Shown one piece after another: positions 1-12,974 of a stretch of 64,000 nt of DNA. Positions within the stretch are counted from its first letter, which is position 1. Each line of letters begins with the position of its first letter. The stretch comes from Poecilobothrus nobilitatus. Lineage: Eukaryota; Arthropoda; Insecta; Diptera; Dolichopodidae. Location of the stretch: positions 225,825,035 through 225,889,034 of the forward strand of contig OX352772.1 in assembly GCA_947095535.1 (NCBI GenBank), written 5' to 3'. Below the pieces are notes generated by a model. The model ran no database searches. It was given only the letters and a program-made list of their open reading frames with translations, and had not been told where the DNA came from. The translations under genes and the position numbers were made by a program.

Positions 1-117
1 GTTCTTACAAACTAAAATATAATTTTTATATTTCTTCACATCTAAAGTTATTTGTACAGTAATTTAAGGGAGAAAATGTGCTGCGTAAACAATTTGCATA
101 TAACATACAAACATAAG

Positions 118-155
118 GCAACTCGATTAGAATCATACGATTATAATCGAGTTGC
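118..155. repeat. 12-bp perfect inverted repeat (hairpin)
   Basis: The arms GCAACTCGATTA (118-129) and TAATCGAGTTGC (144-155) are exact reverse complements around a 14-nt loop. A short T-run follows. The hairpin could be the 3' end of a Helitron-like element, since such ends carry a stem-loop just before the terminus, but no partner end was found. The rest of 1-260 is AT-rich with nothing recognisable. Confidence 0.6.
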
Positions 156-261
156 TTTTGTAATTTGATAACTAAAGTACAGTTATGTACATTTAGTTAA
201 AGAATTTAATAATTGAAATTTTATAAGAATGCAAAAGAACAGTTTCAAACTAAAATAAAAC

Positions 262-832
262 AAGTTAATGTAACAGTAAGTCGATGCAACCGACTTATTA
301 ATACCCTACACCTGAATAATTCGAATTAAATTAAAAATCCATAAGTTTTTTTGGCAGCTGCTTGAACTTCTTCTCTTCTCTATCTTATTCAACTCGAATT
401 TCAGGAACGTAAAAAAGGCATTCTCTTGGAATATGCTTGACACCTTTGTAAAAAATTTTAAGTTTATTTCTTTATTAATTTCGAAGATTGTTAGTCCTTC
501 GGAGGTGTGTGTCAGGTACCCGAATTGCCACTCCAATTCATCGAATCCATCCCAGGAGCATAAAGAAAACATGCCAGAACACCATTGTACTAAATTTAAA
601 GGTTCTATTTTTGTTGGTTTTGGAAATATGCTCGTTGCTCTTGTGCTCGTTCGGAAGTTTCTAAAATACGAACCCATGGTTCAAATTCTTTCAAATGTCA
701 TTTTCCAATTTTACATAAAAGGAAACATAACAGAACACCTTCGTACTAAAAATAAAAGTTCTATCTTTGTTGGCTTCTAAGATAAGAACCCATGAACCAA
801 ATCCTCTCAAATTCCAGAAATTTCAAATTATT
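262..832 (+). mobile_element. Family 1 tandem-repeat element, 3'-truncated copy
   Basis: The 5' end matches the complete copy at 40938: a 7-bp hairpin (TAAGTCG at 277-283 with CGACTTA at 291-297) followed by ATACCCTACACCT. Inside are units containing GGTTCTATTTTTGTTGG, spaced about 157 bp. The copy ends near 832, before the terminal hairpin seen in the full element. It is noncoding; open frames across it arise because the 147-bp unit is a multiple of three. Confidence 0.75.
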
Positions 833-987
833 TATTTATTAAATTTTTTTTATTAATATAAGAAAGTTCATTAATTTATTTAAAATAAGATTTTTTAAAA
901 ATTTATTTAAAAATTTTTTTTTGCTAGGATCTATTGGATTGCTAGGATCTGTTCAGTAATATAATTTCTTTTTTTAATAACTATTAA
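833..987. other. AT-rich spacer
   Basis: A/T-rich sequence with a short direct repeat of GCTAGGATCT just before the LINE junction. No gene is seen. Confidence 0.5.
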
Positions 988-2861
988 CTCTAAAAACCTT
1001 AGAAAGATTGATCAACATCCATATCCGCTGCAACTTAGATAAAAATCTATTGTCAGCCTCTCAACATGCTTACCGTAAAGGGAAGTAAGTCGATACTGCA
1101 CTTCACACTTTGACGAGCTCGATTGAAAGATCTTTGCAGCTTTTGCAGCTTTTATAGACATTGAGGGAGCATTTAATAACGTCAATCAGGCAGCAATTGT
1201 AGACGCACTCATAAGCCTAGGAGTTGAATCGGAGCTAAGAGCACTGATAGCTAATATGCTAAATTGCAGGGCCATCAGTGGCAATTTAGGCAACGCTTCA
1301 GCAAAAAGGTTTGAGAAAAGAGGGACTCCGCAAGGAGGGGTGCTATCTCTCCTTCTTTGGAATATGGTGGTAAATAAACTGCTTAAAATCCTCGAAGAGG
1401 CGGGCTGCACATAAATCGTCTATGCGGACAATGTTGCTATCGTGGTCAGTGGTAAGTTCCCTGACAGTCTCAGGGGCGGTTTGCAGCTTGCACTAAATAA
1501 AATCACAACATGGGCTACAAACTGTGGACTGTCAGTAAATCCACAGAAAACCGAATTGGTCGTTTTTACAAGGAAATATAAAATTCCTAAAATAAAGCCG
1601 ACTTCGTTAAAGGGCTCCACTCTTGCCTTTAGCGAAACGGCGGAATTTCTGGGTCTAATTCTAGACATGAATTTAAACTGGAAGGCTAACATCTCAGAAA
1701 GAATAAAGAAGACCTCAATAGCACTCTACTCGTCTAAAAAAGCCATTGGTAGGAAATGGGGGCTTCAGCCATGCATGACTTACTGGCTATACACATCCGT
1801 AGTAAGACCCATTCTTATGTACGGAGTTCTAGTATGGTGGAAGGCAATCGATAAAGAGGTCAACCGCAAGGCAATCGCTAGGTTTCAAAGAGCACTATGA
1901 AATACACCACACTATGTATTAGTGGCTCTTTAATAACAACCCCTTCTGCGGCATTATATATCATGTTTAATCTGATGCCTGTAGAAAATTATAGTAAATT
2001 TGCAGCCGCAAACACAGCTGTGAGATTAAAAGCTACATCCCAGTAGATCAATTCACGAGAAGGTCATTCGGATATCATAAACCAATTTAACTCCACTCCC
2101 GCCTTGGTGGACTACACGTCCCCACTTACTTCTTCGGGAAATCTCATGTGACGAGCATCCCAAGCCGTGAGAGTTTTAACTCGAGTACAACAAAAATGAA
2201 CTTCTTAACGAGATGGCCAGGCAGTTTAGCATTCAGCTTTGCTGGGTACCAGGTCATCGAGGTATTCCGGGAAATGGAAAAGCTGATGAACTCGCAAGAA
2301 TTGATACAACCTTACAAGTTTTGCCGGATAGGGCAGCACTAGGGATACTTCTATCCACAAGCAAAACGTTATTTGCAGAGGTATTATAACGGATATGGTA
2401 AATTACAAATAGTCAAACTTGACCTCGTGCAATACCACAAGATTGATATGGCCCAAAACCGATTTAAGACAATCAAAAGATCTGCTTTCTCTCAAAAGGG
2501 CAGACATTGGAATGACAATTGGTATAATCACCGGTCAATGTCTAATAGGGAAGCATGCCAGAAGACTTGGCTTATCCGCAAACGACTATTGTAGAGCCTG
2601 CAAAGATAAGGAAGAGCAGGAAACTACTCTCCATCTCCTTTGCACATGTCCGGTCTTGTCGGCAAGAAGGAATACCCATTTGGGGCAATATCTCTTCGAC
2701 AGCCTTAGCAATCTGGCAGGTAAAAATGTGAAGAGTATTCTTCGCTTTACAAAAAGCTCAAATTGATTTTAACGAGTGAGATAGAAAAGCTTCTATGTGG
2801 TATCACAATGGACCACATACGGTCTAAGTGTACCTTTTTGTCAGCCACCTTAACCTAACCT
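988..2861 (+). pseudogene. LOA-like LINE, 5'-truncated ORF2 (RT to 3' end), copy 1
   Basis: This is a non-LTR retrotransposon ORF2 remnant, broken by frameshifts and stops. In order it shows RT core motifs (an FIDIEGAFNNV segment near 1155, RGTPQGGVLS near 1320, YADNVAIVVSG near 1421 where the usual catalytic YADD has become YADN), the thumb (to about 1900), then the C-terminal cysteine/histidine motif CRACKDKEEQETTLHLLCTC near 2595-2655. Compared with the copy at 23304 it has lost the RNase H domain, with a junction near 2180. The 3' end TTAACCTAACCT matches the other copies, so it is the true element terminus. It starts mid-ORF near 988, consistent with 5' truncation. LOA-group assignment rests on RNase H and the 5' ribozyme of the fuller copy. 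Confidence 0.85.
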
Positions 2862-4048
2862 AGTTTTAAAATTAATAGATAAATTGCGTGATATTGGTAA
2901 AATCCTTTCCTTTCCAATGTAAAATTGTATTACCTAGTATCATATCGAATGGGCAACATATTTTAATCCCCAGAATTCATTTAACTTAGTTCAGTACATT
3001 GTTACTATTCACTACTCGACGAATTCAACGTCCTATAATACCAGCTTTACCATTACTATTAATAAATCTCAAGGCAAACTTTCGATAAAGTACGCACATT
3101 TTACGCACTTAGTATAATGAAAAACAAATTTGTTTTTGGTGTATTATAAGCTATGCAAAATAAATAATAATTTAAAACAATTATTAATAATAATTCAAAA
3201 TACAAAACAAATAAAATATCATAGACAAATAGAAAACAGATTTTTTTCAGAACCAAACATTTTGTTATTATAAATATGTGTATTTGTATGTGGGATTCGT
3301 TTCATTGTCCTTTATTATTTCAGTGTTCTTGTGGGTTTGAAGTTAGCATGCTTATCCAAATATTATCGTTACGGGGGAATGTGGTTCAGTGGTCAAAAAC
3401 TCCACATTACAAAGAGTGTAAAGATTTTCTTTGTGTCTGTTAAAAATTCCGTGGAAAAGAAAACTCAATCAGTTCAAATGTCACGCGCTTGGTGACATTT
3501 GCTTGGATTTCGAGCGCTGGCGACACTAGTTTCTATTTAATCGCGCAAAAATGAACGTAAAATCATGCGATCAATCAATGTGGTAATTACAATTAACGAT
3601 AAATCAATATGGTAAAACTAAAATTTAGCGTGCGTTTTCTGTAAGCAAGGTAGTTTTTTCGTTATATTACACCTCCAATCTTTAAGGCTTTGGCGTCTCT
3701 ACAATTTCATTTAATAATAATATAAGAAAGTATAATTTACAATCAGGTCCGGTCCTATCTAATTTGGCGTTCTATGCACTTTTGAATAATCTAAAAGGAA
3801 ATAAATATAAAAGAAAACATGGATTAAAAGTGTAAATAAAAATTTTTTTGTTTTAATTTGTGATAATCTAAGTCTACGGTTATAGGGGTGAGTTGTAATA
3901 TTTATATAAATAGTAATTACTTTCAGTTACAATTAATGGTACAAGCCGTTTCCGCATCACCCGTAAGGTAGGCCTTTTTACTCGTTTTTTATAGAGGTTT
4001 CCCCAATAGGTCTATTCCTCTTTTCCTAGATAACCTACACAAATATGA
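2862..4048. other. Noncoding AT-rich stretch
   Basis: No gene is recognised. Around 3370-3410, GAATGTGGTTCAGTGGTC and CCACATTAC form a short stem, and TGGTTCAGTGG resembles a tRNA A box, but no B box follows. The stretch 3950-4048 lies immediately downstream of the reverse-strand hAT fragment and may be its 3' noncoding end. Confidence 0.4.
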
Positions 4049-4551
4049 TTAGAAATTAAGTAAACTAACTTTCCTACATTTCAACTTCGCTAATTCCTCA
4101 ATAAGATCATCATAATAATTAATGACTTCAACTATTTATTTTTCTATAGATAAAATTGAGAAACCTACCAGTCTATCATGTGCCGTTCGTAAGTAAGTTT
4201 TGATTAATTTTATTTTTGAAAAACTACGTTTATCTGAAGCTACACTTATTGATAAGGTGTTTAAAATTTTAATGGCTACTACAGAATTCGGAAAAATTAG
4301 ATCTAAACTTGATTGAAATATGTAGTTTAAAACATCTAAACTAGTTTGATTTGGTTTGACAAGTGGCGATAAAACTAACAATTCTTTATATAACTCCTCA
4401 CCATTTAAATCTTTTGATTCATTAAAGGACAAAGTAGAATCTACCTTTTCACATAGTTCTTTTAAATTTTCTAAGTTAGAAGACTTACTAAGAAGACTTA
4501 TGTAAGAAAAAAATAAATTATTGTGAGCTTTAAGAAGCTCAAATCTTTAAA
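4049..4551 (-). pseudogene. hAT-type transposase C-terminal fragment, copy 1
   Basis: The reverse strand encodes the hAT dimerisation region: a hydrophobic LDLIFPNSVVAIKILNTL stretch, then SVASDKRSFSKIKLIKTYLR and RLVGFSILSIEK. This is the conserved C-terminal block of hAT transposases and domesticated ZMYM/hAT proteins. A TAA stop at 4136-4138 interrupts the frame, but the same frame continues through YYDDLIEELAKLKCRKV to a stop at 4049, so this is a nonsense-mutated pseudogene. The N-terminal limit near 4551 is an in-frame stop. No DDE catalytic domain is visible, so it cannot be active. Confidence 0.85.
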
Positions 4552-5803
4552 AGAACTAATAGCCTGATCTAAAAAATTGAAATAAATTTATTTATTTTCT
4601 TTTAGTATCATTTTTATTGTTATCTTGTTATTCCTAGTAGTTCGTTAATTATTTTATTTTTTAATTAATAAATTTTTATAGGTACCTACCATAAAATAAA
4701 ATACTAAAATAACATAAATTTTTCTTATTAATTGATAATGAAATAAAACCAAACCTATAACCAAATATGCAAACTTTTAAAACCTAAAACAAAACCTAAC
4801 CAAAAATAGAATGTACTAATAAATTTACTAAATATATAAAACTTTTAGTTTGCATCTTTGTTTGTGATGTATAGTTATCTATTTTCTATACACATTTACT
4901 AATACATATTCACCATTGCCTATTTCTTGAATTTAAATATAAAAATAATCATAATATAACCATGATTAACCATACTCTTCAGATTCTAAATCTATTTATA
5001 TTTACTTGATGCAATCTCTTAGAATGTTATAATCAAAGTATGTCCATTACTGTCTATAATGTCAATAAGTATTTGCAATAACCACTACAAAATTTTCTTG
5101 CTAGCCCATATTATATACCTTAACAAAAATTTACTCAAATTGTAAAAAGTGGATAGTAAAATATTTAATCATCACGAAAAAGACAAATAATTAAAAAAAA
5201 GCTACATATTTGAAATCGAACCAAAAGATAATATTATAAATTATATATGACGTATATTATGTATGTATATATTGTGTACATATTATATAATATATTTATC
5301 TTCAGAAAGATCAGAAAGAAATATAATGTATGTATGTATATATTGTGTGTATAATATATTATTTGTATGTACTACCTATGTAGTTGTGTTTAAAAAATTG
5401 TTGTACAAAAATTTGTAGTCGAGTAGACATATTTTTTTAGTACATATAAATTATATTTGTCGAAACATACTAAAATTCAAGTAAATTAAATATTCATTTG
5501 TGTACCCGTATGTACACACAATTCCAATTTCAGTTCTCCCCAACAGGAAAAAAGAGAAGCACTCATTTTAAACAAAAAAAATTGTGTGATGAATGAGAAG
5601 CAATAAATCATGCATTCTAGAACACTTCTAAAGAAACGCTTCCGAAGCAAATGAGATCGTTTTTTTTTTTTTTCAAAAACCAAACTCCAAAACCATTCCA
5701 AAAAACAAACCAATGAAATATCTTTTTGTATAGGTATCTCTGGAATGCATATGCATATACAATACATATCATGGTTATGAATTTTTGTTGTTTTCGATAA
5801 TCA
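4552..5803. other. AT-rich noncoding, TA-repeat tracts
   Basis: This stretch contains TATGTA/TATATA-rich tracts around 5240-5370 and a 14-T run near 5660. The open frames here are short and look accidental. It forms the right part of the duplicated unit. Confidence 0.5.
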
Positions 5804-7238
5804 GACAATGTTGCTATCGTGGTCAGTGGTAAGTTCCCTGACAGTCTCACGGGCGGTTTGCAGCTTGCACTAAATAAAATCACAACATGGGCTACAAACT
5901 GTGGACTGTCAGTAAATCCACAGAAAACCGAATTGGTCGTTTTTACAAGGAAATATAAAATTCCTAAAATAAAGCCGACTTCGTTAAAGGGCTCCACTCT
6001 TGCCTTTAGCGAAACGGCGGAATTTCTGGGTCTAATTCTAGACATGAATTTAAACTGGAAGGCTAACATCTCAGAAAGAATAAAGAAGACCTCAATAGCA
6101 CTCTACTCGTCTAAAAAAGCCATTGGTAGGAAATGGGGGCTTCAGCCATGCATGACTTACTGGCTATACACATCCGTAGTAAGACCCATTCTTATGTACG
6201 GAGTTCTAGTATGGTGGAAGGCAATCGATAAAGAGGTCAACCGCAAGGCAATCGCTAGGTTTCAAAGAGCACTATGAAATACACCACACTATGTATTAGT
6301 GGCTCTTTAATAACAACCCCTTCTGCGGCATTATATATCATGCTTAATGTGATGCCTGTAGAAAATTATAGTAAATTTGCAGCCGCAAACACAGCTGTGA
6401 GATTAAAAGCTACATCCCAGTAGATCAATTCATGAGAAGGTCATTCGGATATCATAAACCAATTTAACTCCACTCCCGCCTTGGTGGACTACACGTCCCC
6501 ACTTACTTCTTCGGGAAATCTCATGTGACGAGCATCCCAAGTCGTGAGAGTTTTAACTCGAGTACAACAAAAATGAACTTCTTAACGAGATGGCCAGGCA
6601 GTTTAGCATTCAGCTTTGCTGGGTACCAGGTCATCGAGGTATTCCGGGAAATGGAAAAGCTGATGAACTCGCAAGAATTGATACAACCTTACAAGTTTTG
6701 CCGGATAGGGCAGCACTAGGGATACTTCTATCCACAAGCAAAACGTTATTTGCAGAGGTATTATAACGGATATGGTAAATTACAAATAGTCAAACTTGAC
6801 CTCGTGCAATACCACAAGATTGATATGGCCCAAAACCGATTTAAGACAATCAAAAGATCTGCTTTCTCTCAAAAGGGCAGACATTGGAATGACAATTGGT
6901 ATAATCACCGGTCAATGTCTAATAGGGAAGCATGCCAGAAGACTTGGCTTATCCGCAAACGACTATTGTAGAGCCTGCAAAGATAAGGAAGAGCAGGAAA
7001 CTACTCTCCATCTCCTTTGCACATGTCCGGTCTTGTCGGCAAGAAGGAATACCCATTTGGGGCAATATCTCTTCGACAGCCTTAGCAATCTGGCAGGTAA
7101 AAATGTGAAGAGTATTCTTCGCTTTACAAAAAGCTCAAATTGATTTTAACGAGTGAGATAGAAAAGCTTCTATGTGGTATCACAATGGACCACATACGGT
7201 CTAAGTGTACCTTTTTGTCAGCCACCTTAACCTAACCT
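5804..7238 (+). pseudogene. LOA-like LINE ORF2 remnant, copy 2 (duplicate)
   Basis: This is the duplicated part of the LINE at 988-2861. It begins abruptly inside RT just before the VVSGKFPDSL segment because of the duplication junction, so the catalytic RT motifs upstream are absent. The thumb, the RNase H deletion and the C-terminal zinc-binding motif match copy 1, as does the TTAACCTAACCT end. It did not arise by independent retrotransposition, because the same non-LINE flank follows. Confidence 0.9.
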
Positions 7239-8425
7239 AGTTTTAAAATTAATAGATAAATTGCGTGATATTGGTAAAATCCTTTCCTTTCCAATGTAAA
7301 ATTGTATTACCTAGTATCATATCGAATGGGCAACATATTTTAATCCCCAGAATTCATTTAACTTAGTTCAGTACATTGTTACTATTCACTACTCGACGAA
7401 TTCAACGTCCTATAATACCAGCTTTACCATTACTATTAATAAATCTCAAGGCAAACTTTCGATAAAGTACGCACATTTTACGCACTTAGTATAATGAAAA
7501 ACGAATTTGTTTTTGGTGTATTATAAGCTATGCAAAATAAATAATAATTTAAAACAATTATTAATAATAATTCAAAATACAAAACAAATAAAATATCATA
7601 GACAAATAGAAAACAGATTTTTTTCAGAACCAAACATTTTGTTATTATAAATATGTGTATGTGTATGTGGGATTCGTTTCATTGTCCTTTATTATTTCAG
7701 TGTTCTTGTGGGTTTGAAGTTAGCATGCTTATCCAAATATTATCGTTACGGGGGAATGTGGTTCAGTGGTCAAAACCTCCACATTACAAAGAGTGTAAAG
7801 ATTTTCTTTGTGTCTGTTAAAAATTCCGTGGAAAAGAAAACTCAATCAGTTCAAATGTCACGCGCTTGGTGACATTTGCTTGGATTTCGAGCGCTGGCGA
7901 CACTAGTTTCTATTTAATCGCGCAAAAATGAACGTAAAATCATGCGATCAATCAATGTGGTAATTACAATTAACGATAAATCAATATGGTAAAACTAAAA
8001 TTTAGTGTGCGTTTTCTGTAAGCAAGGTAGTTTTTTCGTTATATTACACCTCCAATCTTTAAGGCTTTGGCGTCTCTACAATTTCATTTAATAATAATAT
8101 AAGAAAGTATAATTTACAATCAGGTCCGGTCCTATCTAATTTGGCGTTCTATGCACTTTTGAATAATCTAAAAGGAAATAAATATAAAAGAAAACATGGA
8201 TTAAAAGTGTAAATAAAAATTTTTTTGTTTTAATTTGTGATAATCTAAGTCTACGGTTATAGGGGTGAGTTGTAATATTTATATAAATAGTAATTACTTT
8301 CAGTTACAATTAATGGTACAAGCCGTTTCCGCATCACCCGTAAGGTAGGCCTTTTTACTCGTTTTTTATAGAGGTTTCCCCAATAGGTCTATTCCTCTTT
8401 TCCTAGATAACCTACACAAATATGA

Positions 8426-8928
8426 TTAGAAATTAAGTAAACTAACTTTCCTACATTTCAACTTCGCTAATTCCTCAATAAGATCATCATGATAATTAAT
8501 GACTTCAACTATTTATTTTTCTATAGATAAAATTGAGAAACCTACCAGTCTATCATGTGCCGTTCGTAAGTAAGTTTTGATTAATTTTATTTTTGAAAAA
8601 CTACGTTTATCTGAAGCTACACTTATTGATAAGGTGTTTAAAATTTTAATGGCTACTACAGAATTCGGAAAAATTAGATCTAAACTTGATTGAAATATGT
8701 AGTTTAAAACATCTAAACTAGTTTGATTTGGTTTGACAAGTGGCGATAAAACTAACAATTCTTTATATAACTCCTCACCATTTAAATCTTTTGATTCATT
8801 AAAGGACAAAGTAGAATCTACCTTTTCACATAGTTCTTTTAAATTTTCTAAGTTAGAAGACTTACTAAGAAGACTTATGTAAGAAAAAAATAAATTATTG
8901 TGAGCTTTAAGAAGCTCAAATCTTTAAA
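8426..8928 (-). pseudogene. hAT-type transposase fragment, copy 2 (duplicate)
   Basis: Duplicate of 4049-4551 at the 4,377-bp offset. The coding part is unchanged, including the in-frame TAA (8513-8515) after SILSIEK and the continuing frame beyond it. Confidence 0.85.
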
Positions 8929-10180
8929 AGAACTAATAGCCTGATCTAAAAAATTGAAATAAATTTATTTATTTTCTTTTATTATCATTTTTATTGTTAT
9001 CTTGTTATTCCTAGTAGTTCGTTAATTATTTTATTTTTTAATTAATAAATTTTTATAGGTACCTACCATAAAATAAAATACTAAAATAACATAAATTTTT
9101 CTTATTAATTGATAATGAAATAAAACCAAACCTATAACCAAATATGCAAACTTTTAAAACCTAAAACAAAACCTAACCAAAAATAGAATGTACTAATAAA
9201 TTTACTAAATATATAAAACTTTTAGTTTGCATCTTTGTTTGTGATGTATAGTTATCTATTTTCTATACACATTTACTAATACATATTCACCATTGCCTAT
9301 TTCTTGAATTTAAATATAAAAATAATCATAATATAACCATGATTAACCATACTCTTCAGATTCTAAATCTATTTATATTTACTTGATGCAATCTCTTAGA
9401 ATGTTATAATCAAAGTATGTCCATTACTGTCTACAATGTCAATAAGTATTTGCAATAACCACTACAAAATTTTCTTGCTAGCCCATATTATATACCTTTA
9501 CAAAAATTTACTCAAATTGTAAAAAGTGGATAGTAAAATATTTAATCATCACGAAAAAGACAAATAATTAAAAAAAAGCTACATATTTGAAATCGAACCA
9601 AAAGATAATATTATAAATTATATATGACGTATATTATGTATGTATATATTGTGTACATATTATATAATATATTTATCTTCAGAAAGATCAGAAAGAAATA
9701 TAATGTATGTATGTATATATTGTGTGTATAATATATTATTTGTATGTACTACCTATGTAGTTGTGTTTAAAAAATTGTTGTACAAAAATTTGTAGTCGAG
9801 TAGACATATTTTTTTAGTACATATAAATTATATTTGTCGAAACATACTAAAATTCAAGTAAATTAAATATTCATTTGTGTACCCGTATGTACACACAATT
9901 CCAATTTCAGTTCTCCCCAACAGGAAAAAAGAGAAGCACTCATTTTAAACAAAAAAAATTGTGTGATGAATGAGAAGCAATAAATCATGCATTCTAGAAA
10001 ACTTCTAAAGAAACGCTTCCGAAGCAAATGAGATCGTTTTTTTTTTTTTTCAAAAACCAAACTCCAAAACCATTCCAAAAAACAAACCAATGAAATATCT
10101 TTTTGTATAGGTATCTCTGGAATGCATATGCATATACAATACATATCATGGTTATGAATTTTTGTTGTTTTCGATAATAC

Positions 10181-10935
10181 CGTTACGAATATGTTTCTGC
10201 ATGTTTTATGTTTAAATAATAATTGTTAGAAAAAAATTATTAGATGATTCATTGTACCGTGAATTACCCTAGTGCAAGGTCGTAATTGATCTTTTTGGTA
10301 AGTTTTTTCATATTGTTATTTACCAGTAACATTCTTTATATATCTCTAATGTAATATATAATTTTGTATTTCAGAAACTGCAAAAAAATGAAAATTTTGG
10401 ATTTGTTCAATTTGGAGATGATATGAGAGCTGAATTTCGTGCAGAAAAATAAATTTAATGCAAAAACATTTAATTGATGTAAAAATTTGTTTAAATTTGT
10501 TTTTAATTTTTAATGCAAATTATATATTTTTTTTTGGAATACTACTACATAGCTACTTATTCAATCATTTGATAGTATTAGTGGACATTTTACTACTCTA
10601 CTCTATTTAAAAAGAGATTTTGTTTTGTTAATAAATAATAATAAACACACTTTTCGTAATAATATTATATACACACTCGTTTATACGTATATATATTTCC
10701 TAAAAAATAAAATTTTAAAGCAAATATACATACAATGCACACAAAAACGCACACGGCAATAATATATAAACACGATACATAGCCATTACATATTTTCTAA
10801 AATATAAAATTAAACAAGGTAGAATGTAAACCAACGATTTTAAAAAACATACATTTCCAAAACTCAATATAAACTGTTTAGAATTGTGACTTGCACAAAA
10901 TTTTGAAAATTTCATGTAATAAGAAAAAATGTGAA
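10181..10935. other. Single-copy flank, nothing firm
   Basis: AT-rich. A GTAAGT near 10301 and a pyrimidine-rich TTTCAG near 10374 look like splice sites, but no frame is maintained across them (see rejected items). Confidence 0.35.
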
Positions 10936-11999
10936 AATAGGACATTTTTGAAATTTTGAGGGGCCATAAGTCCGGAATCCTATATAACTAAGAAAAGCCG
11001 TTATCACACGTAAAACTATATTATTGAACCTTTAATTTTCATGTCTTGCCGAAGAAAAATTTTTACAGGTGTCTAAGTTACAGGTGTCTAAAAATAGCAA
11101 ATTTTAAATTTTTGAGGTGTAATAACTCTTAAAGAGGGGGTGCTACCAAAAAATTTTCTGAAGAAACTTATACTAATTTTACAAGTTCTTTCTTGTCTCA
11201 AAACTTCAGGTTCCTATCTAAAGGCATGCCGGAGTTATGAAAAAAGAAATTTCAAAAATGTGGTTTTCACATAACGGTAAATTGACATAGTAAATTACAA
11301 AATATTGCATAATTTTGATATTGTTTTATATAGATAATAAAATTTTCGATCTTCTGGCGGTTTTAGATTGCAAAACTATTACGCAGAGCCTGATATATGT
11401 ACATCTGAAAATGGGGCTTTTTCGCAATTTTTAAGAGCTGCAACTTTGGAACCCTTTACAACTAAAATAAACCTTTAACACACGTAAAAATATATTACTG
11501 TAGCTTTAATTTTTATATCTTGCAGAAGTAAAATGTGTACAGGTGCCTAAGTTACAGGTGTTTAAAAATAGCAAGTTTTAAATTTTTGACCCCTAATAGC
11601 TCATAAACAAGGGGTGGTCTAAAAAAATTTTCTGAGCAAACTTATACTAATTCTAAAAGTTCTTTCTGCTCTAAAAACTTCACGTCCCTATGTAAAAGCT
11701 TTCCGGAGTTATAAAGATAAAAAAATCATACAAAATAGTTTGATATTCATTTACAAAATTAAAAAAAGAAAAAATCTTAAGCAGAACATGAGATATATGC
11801 ATTTAAAAATAGACTTTTTCAAAATTTGAGGGGCTGTAGCTCCGTAATGCATGTGGCTACATGAAAAAGTTGTTCCACAAAATTAAGTTTTTTATGAGAC
11901 CTACACATGGTTAAAATTTTTTTTCTCTATCTTTAGCGGTGTAGAAGTTTTGTAAACAGACGAACGAACGGACAGAAGGAAACTAATAAGCATATTTTT
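10936..11999 (+). repeat. Family 2 element, internal units plus 3' end (partial)
   Basis: Two diverged tandem units of about 475 bp share ACAGGTG..TAAGTTACAGGTG (11064 and 11539), ATTTTCTGA.CAAACTTATACTAATT and a GGAGTTAT ending. A third partial unit has GGGGCTGTAGCTCCGTAA. It ends with GTAAACAGACGAACGAACGG, the purine-rich repeat that closes these fly elements. The same units occur at 13480-13930. No coding capacity is seen. Confidence 0.65.
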
Positions 12000-12974
12000 T
12001 CAAATTTTTTTTGGAAAAGTGCTAAAAAGAGAAAAAACTCAAATATGTAGTTTAATAATGTGAATGAATATTAACCATTATTTAACTGCATGTTAATATA
12101 CATACACATATATTGTAGAATTAATAAAAAGATGGAAGTTGGACATTTTTATGTAATATGAATTGTTTAATAGTGAAATGAGAAATTCAAATTGTACATC
12201 ATACCTATAAGAGAAAAAAAGGCAAAAAATATTCAAACGCTGTCATATGCACATTTTAATATTTCAATCAAAATTTGATTTTGCTACTCGAAAAAAGAAA
12301 ATTTTAATTTTATTATTTAAAAATGATTGGGTTCGGATTAACAATACAACACAGTATTTAAAAAAAACATTTTTTATTCGCCGTAATGGGCCTTTTCACT
12401 AGTTTAATAATAATAGTAATTTTTTTATTGTTTATTTTTTTACCCACAGCATACAATTATGTATAAGGTTGGTATTGTTTTTAAAAATTTGTACCCGAGA
12501 TTTTGGAAAATATGCACCACGCCGGTGCGTAGAAGGCTGTAAAATTTTTTTTAGCGTGATGTCTATGTGTGTGGGCATGTGTACAGTCTAAATGACAGCG
12601 CGGAATTTTTTGAAATTTCATATTTAAGGTTTTAATATAAATATGTCGGATTGATAAGCTTTTGGAGCAAATCGGATAGCCGAAAGTAGTGGTTTACTAG
12701 TGTCATTTTAAAGTTTTTTACGAATATTTCGTAACAAGAAAATATTATGAGAAAAATTATTAAGAAAAAGTTGTTACACAAGTAAAGAGCAACAACTTTG
12801 CCATAGAACATTTTTTGATCCGACTAACTTTAACTTTTGTTTAATTTAAGTCCAAATTTCAAAGATATTATAACACGCCATATTAATTTATATGACCAAA
12901 ATTTTAATCTTATGTTTGTTTTGTATTTGTTTACAGTTTTTATTATTTTTTAAATATTTTTGAATGAAAAACGA
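12000..12974. other. AT-rich noncoding
   Basis: No gene or defined repeat end is recognised. A GC-richer patch (CACGCCGGTGCGTAG near 12520) is not part of any feature I can name. Confidence 0.4.

Larger units (their letters stand above)
1427..5803. repeat. Tandem duplication, unit 1 (4,377 bp)
   Basis: The unit starts inside the LINE reverse transcriptase at GACAATGTTGC and ends at 5801-5803, where unit 2 begins with the same GACAATG. The offset to unit 2 is 4,377 bp throughout, with no net indel. I counted 14 substitutions. The unit contains most of the LINE copy, a hAT fragment and AT-rich sequence. The four-base GACA at the junction is possible microhomology. Confidence 0.95.
5804..10180. 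repeat. Tandem duplication, unit 2 (4,377 bp)
   Basis: Second copy of 1427-5803. Homology stops at about 10178, where the sequence continues into single-copy flank. Examples of differences are G to C at the first LINE segment (CTCAGGGG versus CTCACGGG), two changes near 6345 and one each near 6435 and 6542. Confidence 0.95.

Noticed and set aside
2836..2861. TTAACCTAACCT as a telomere-type repeat
   Set aside because: The same bases end every LOA-like copy, so this is the LINE 3' terminus. Flies also generally lack TTAGG telomeres.
3370..3410. tRNA-like A box with a flanking stem
   Set aside because: No B box or T-arm follows within the expected distance.
10225..10452. Possible terminal exon ending FGFVQFGDDMRAEFRAEK before an AATAAA, with a GTAAGT donor and TTTCAG acceptor upstream
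   Set aside because: The only frame open in the second exon meets a stop in the matching phase of the first exon, so the splice pair does not maintain a coding frame.
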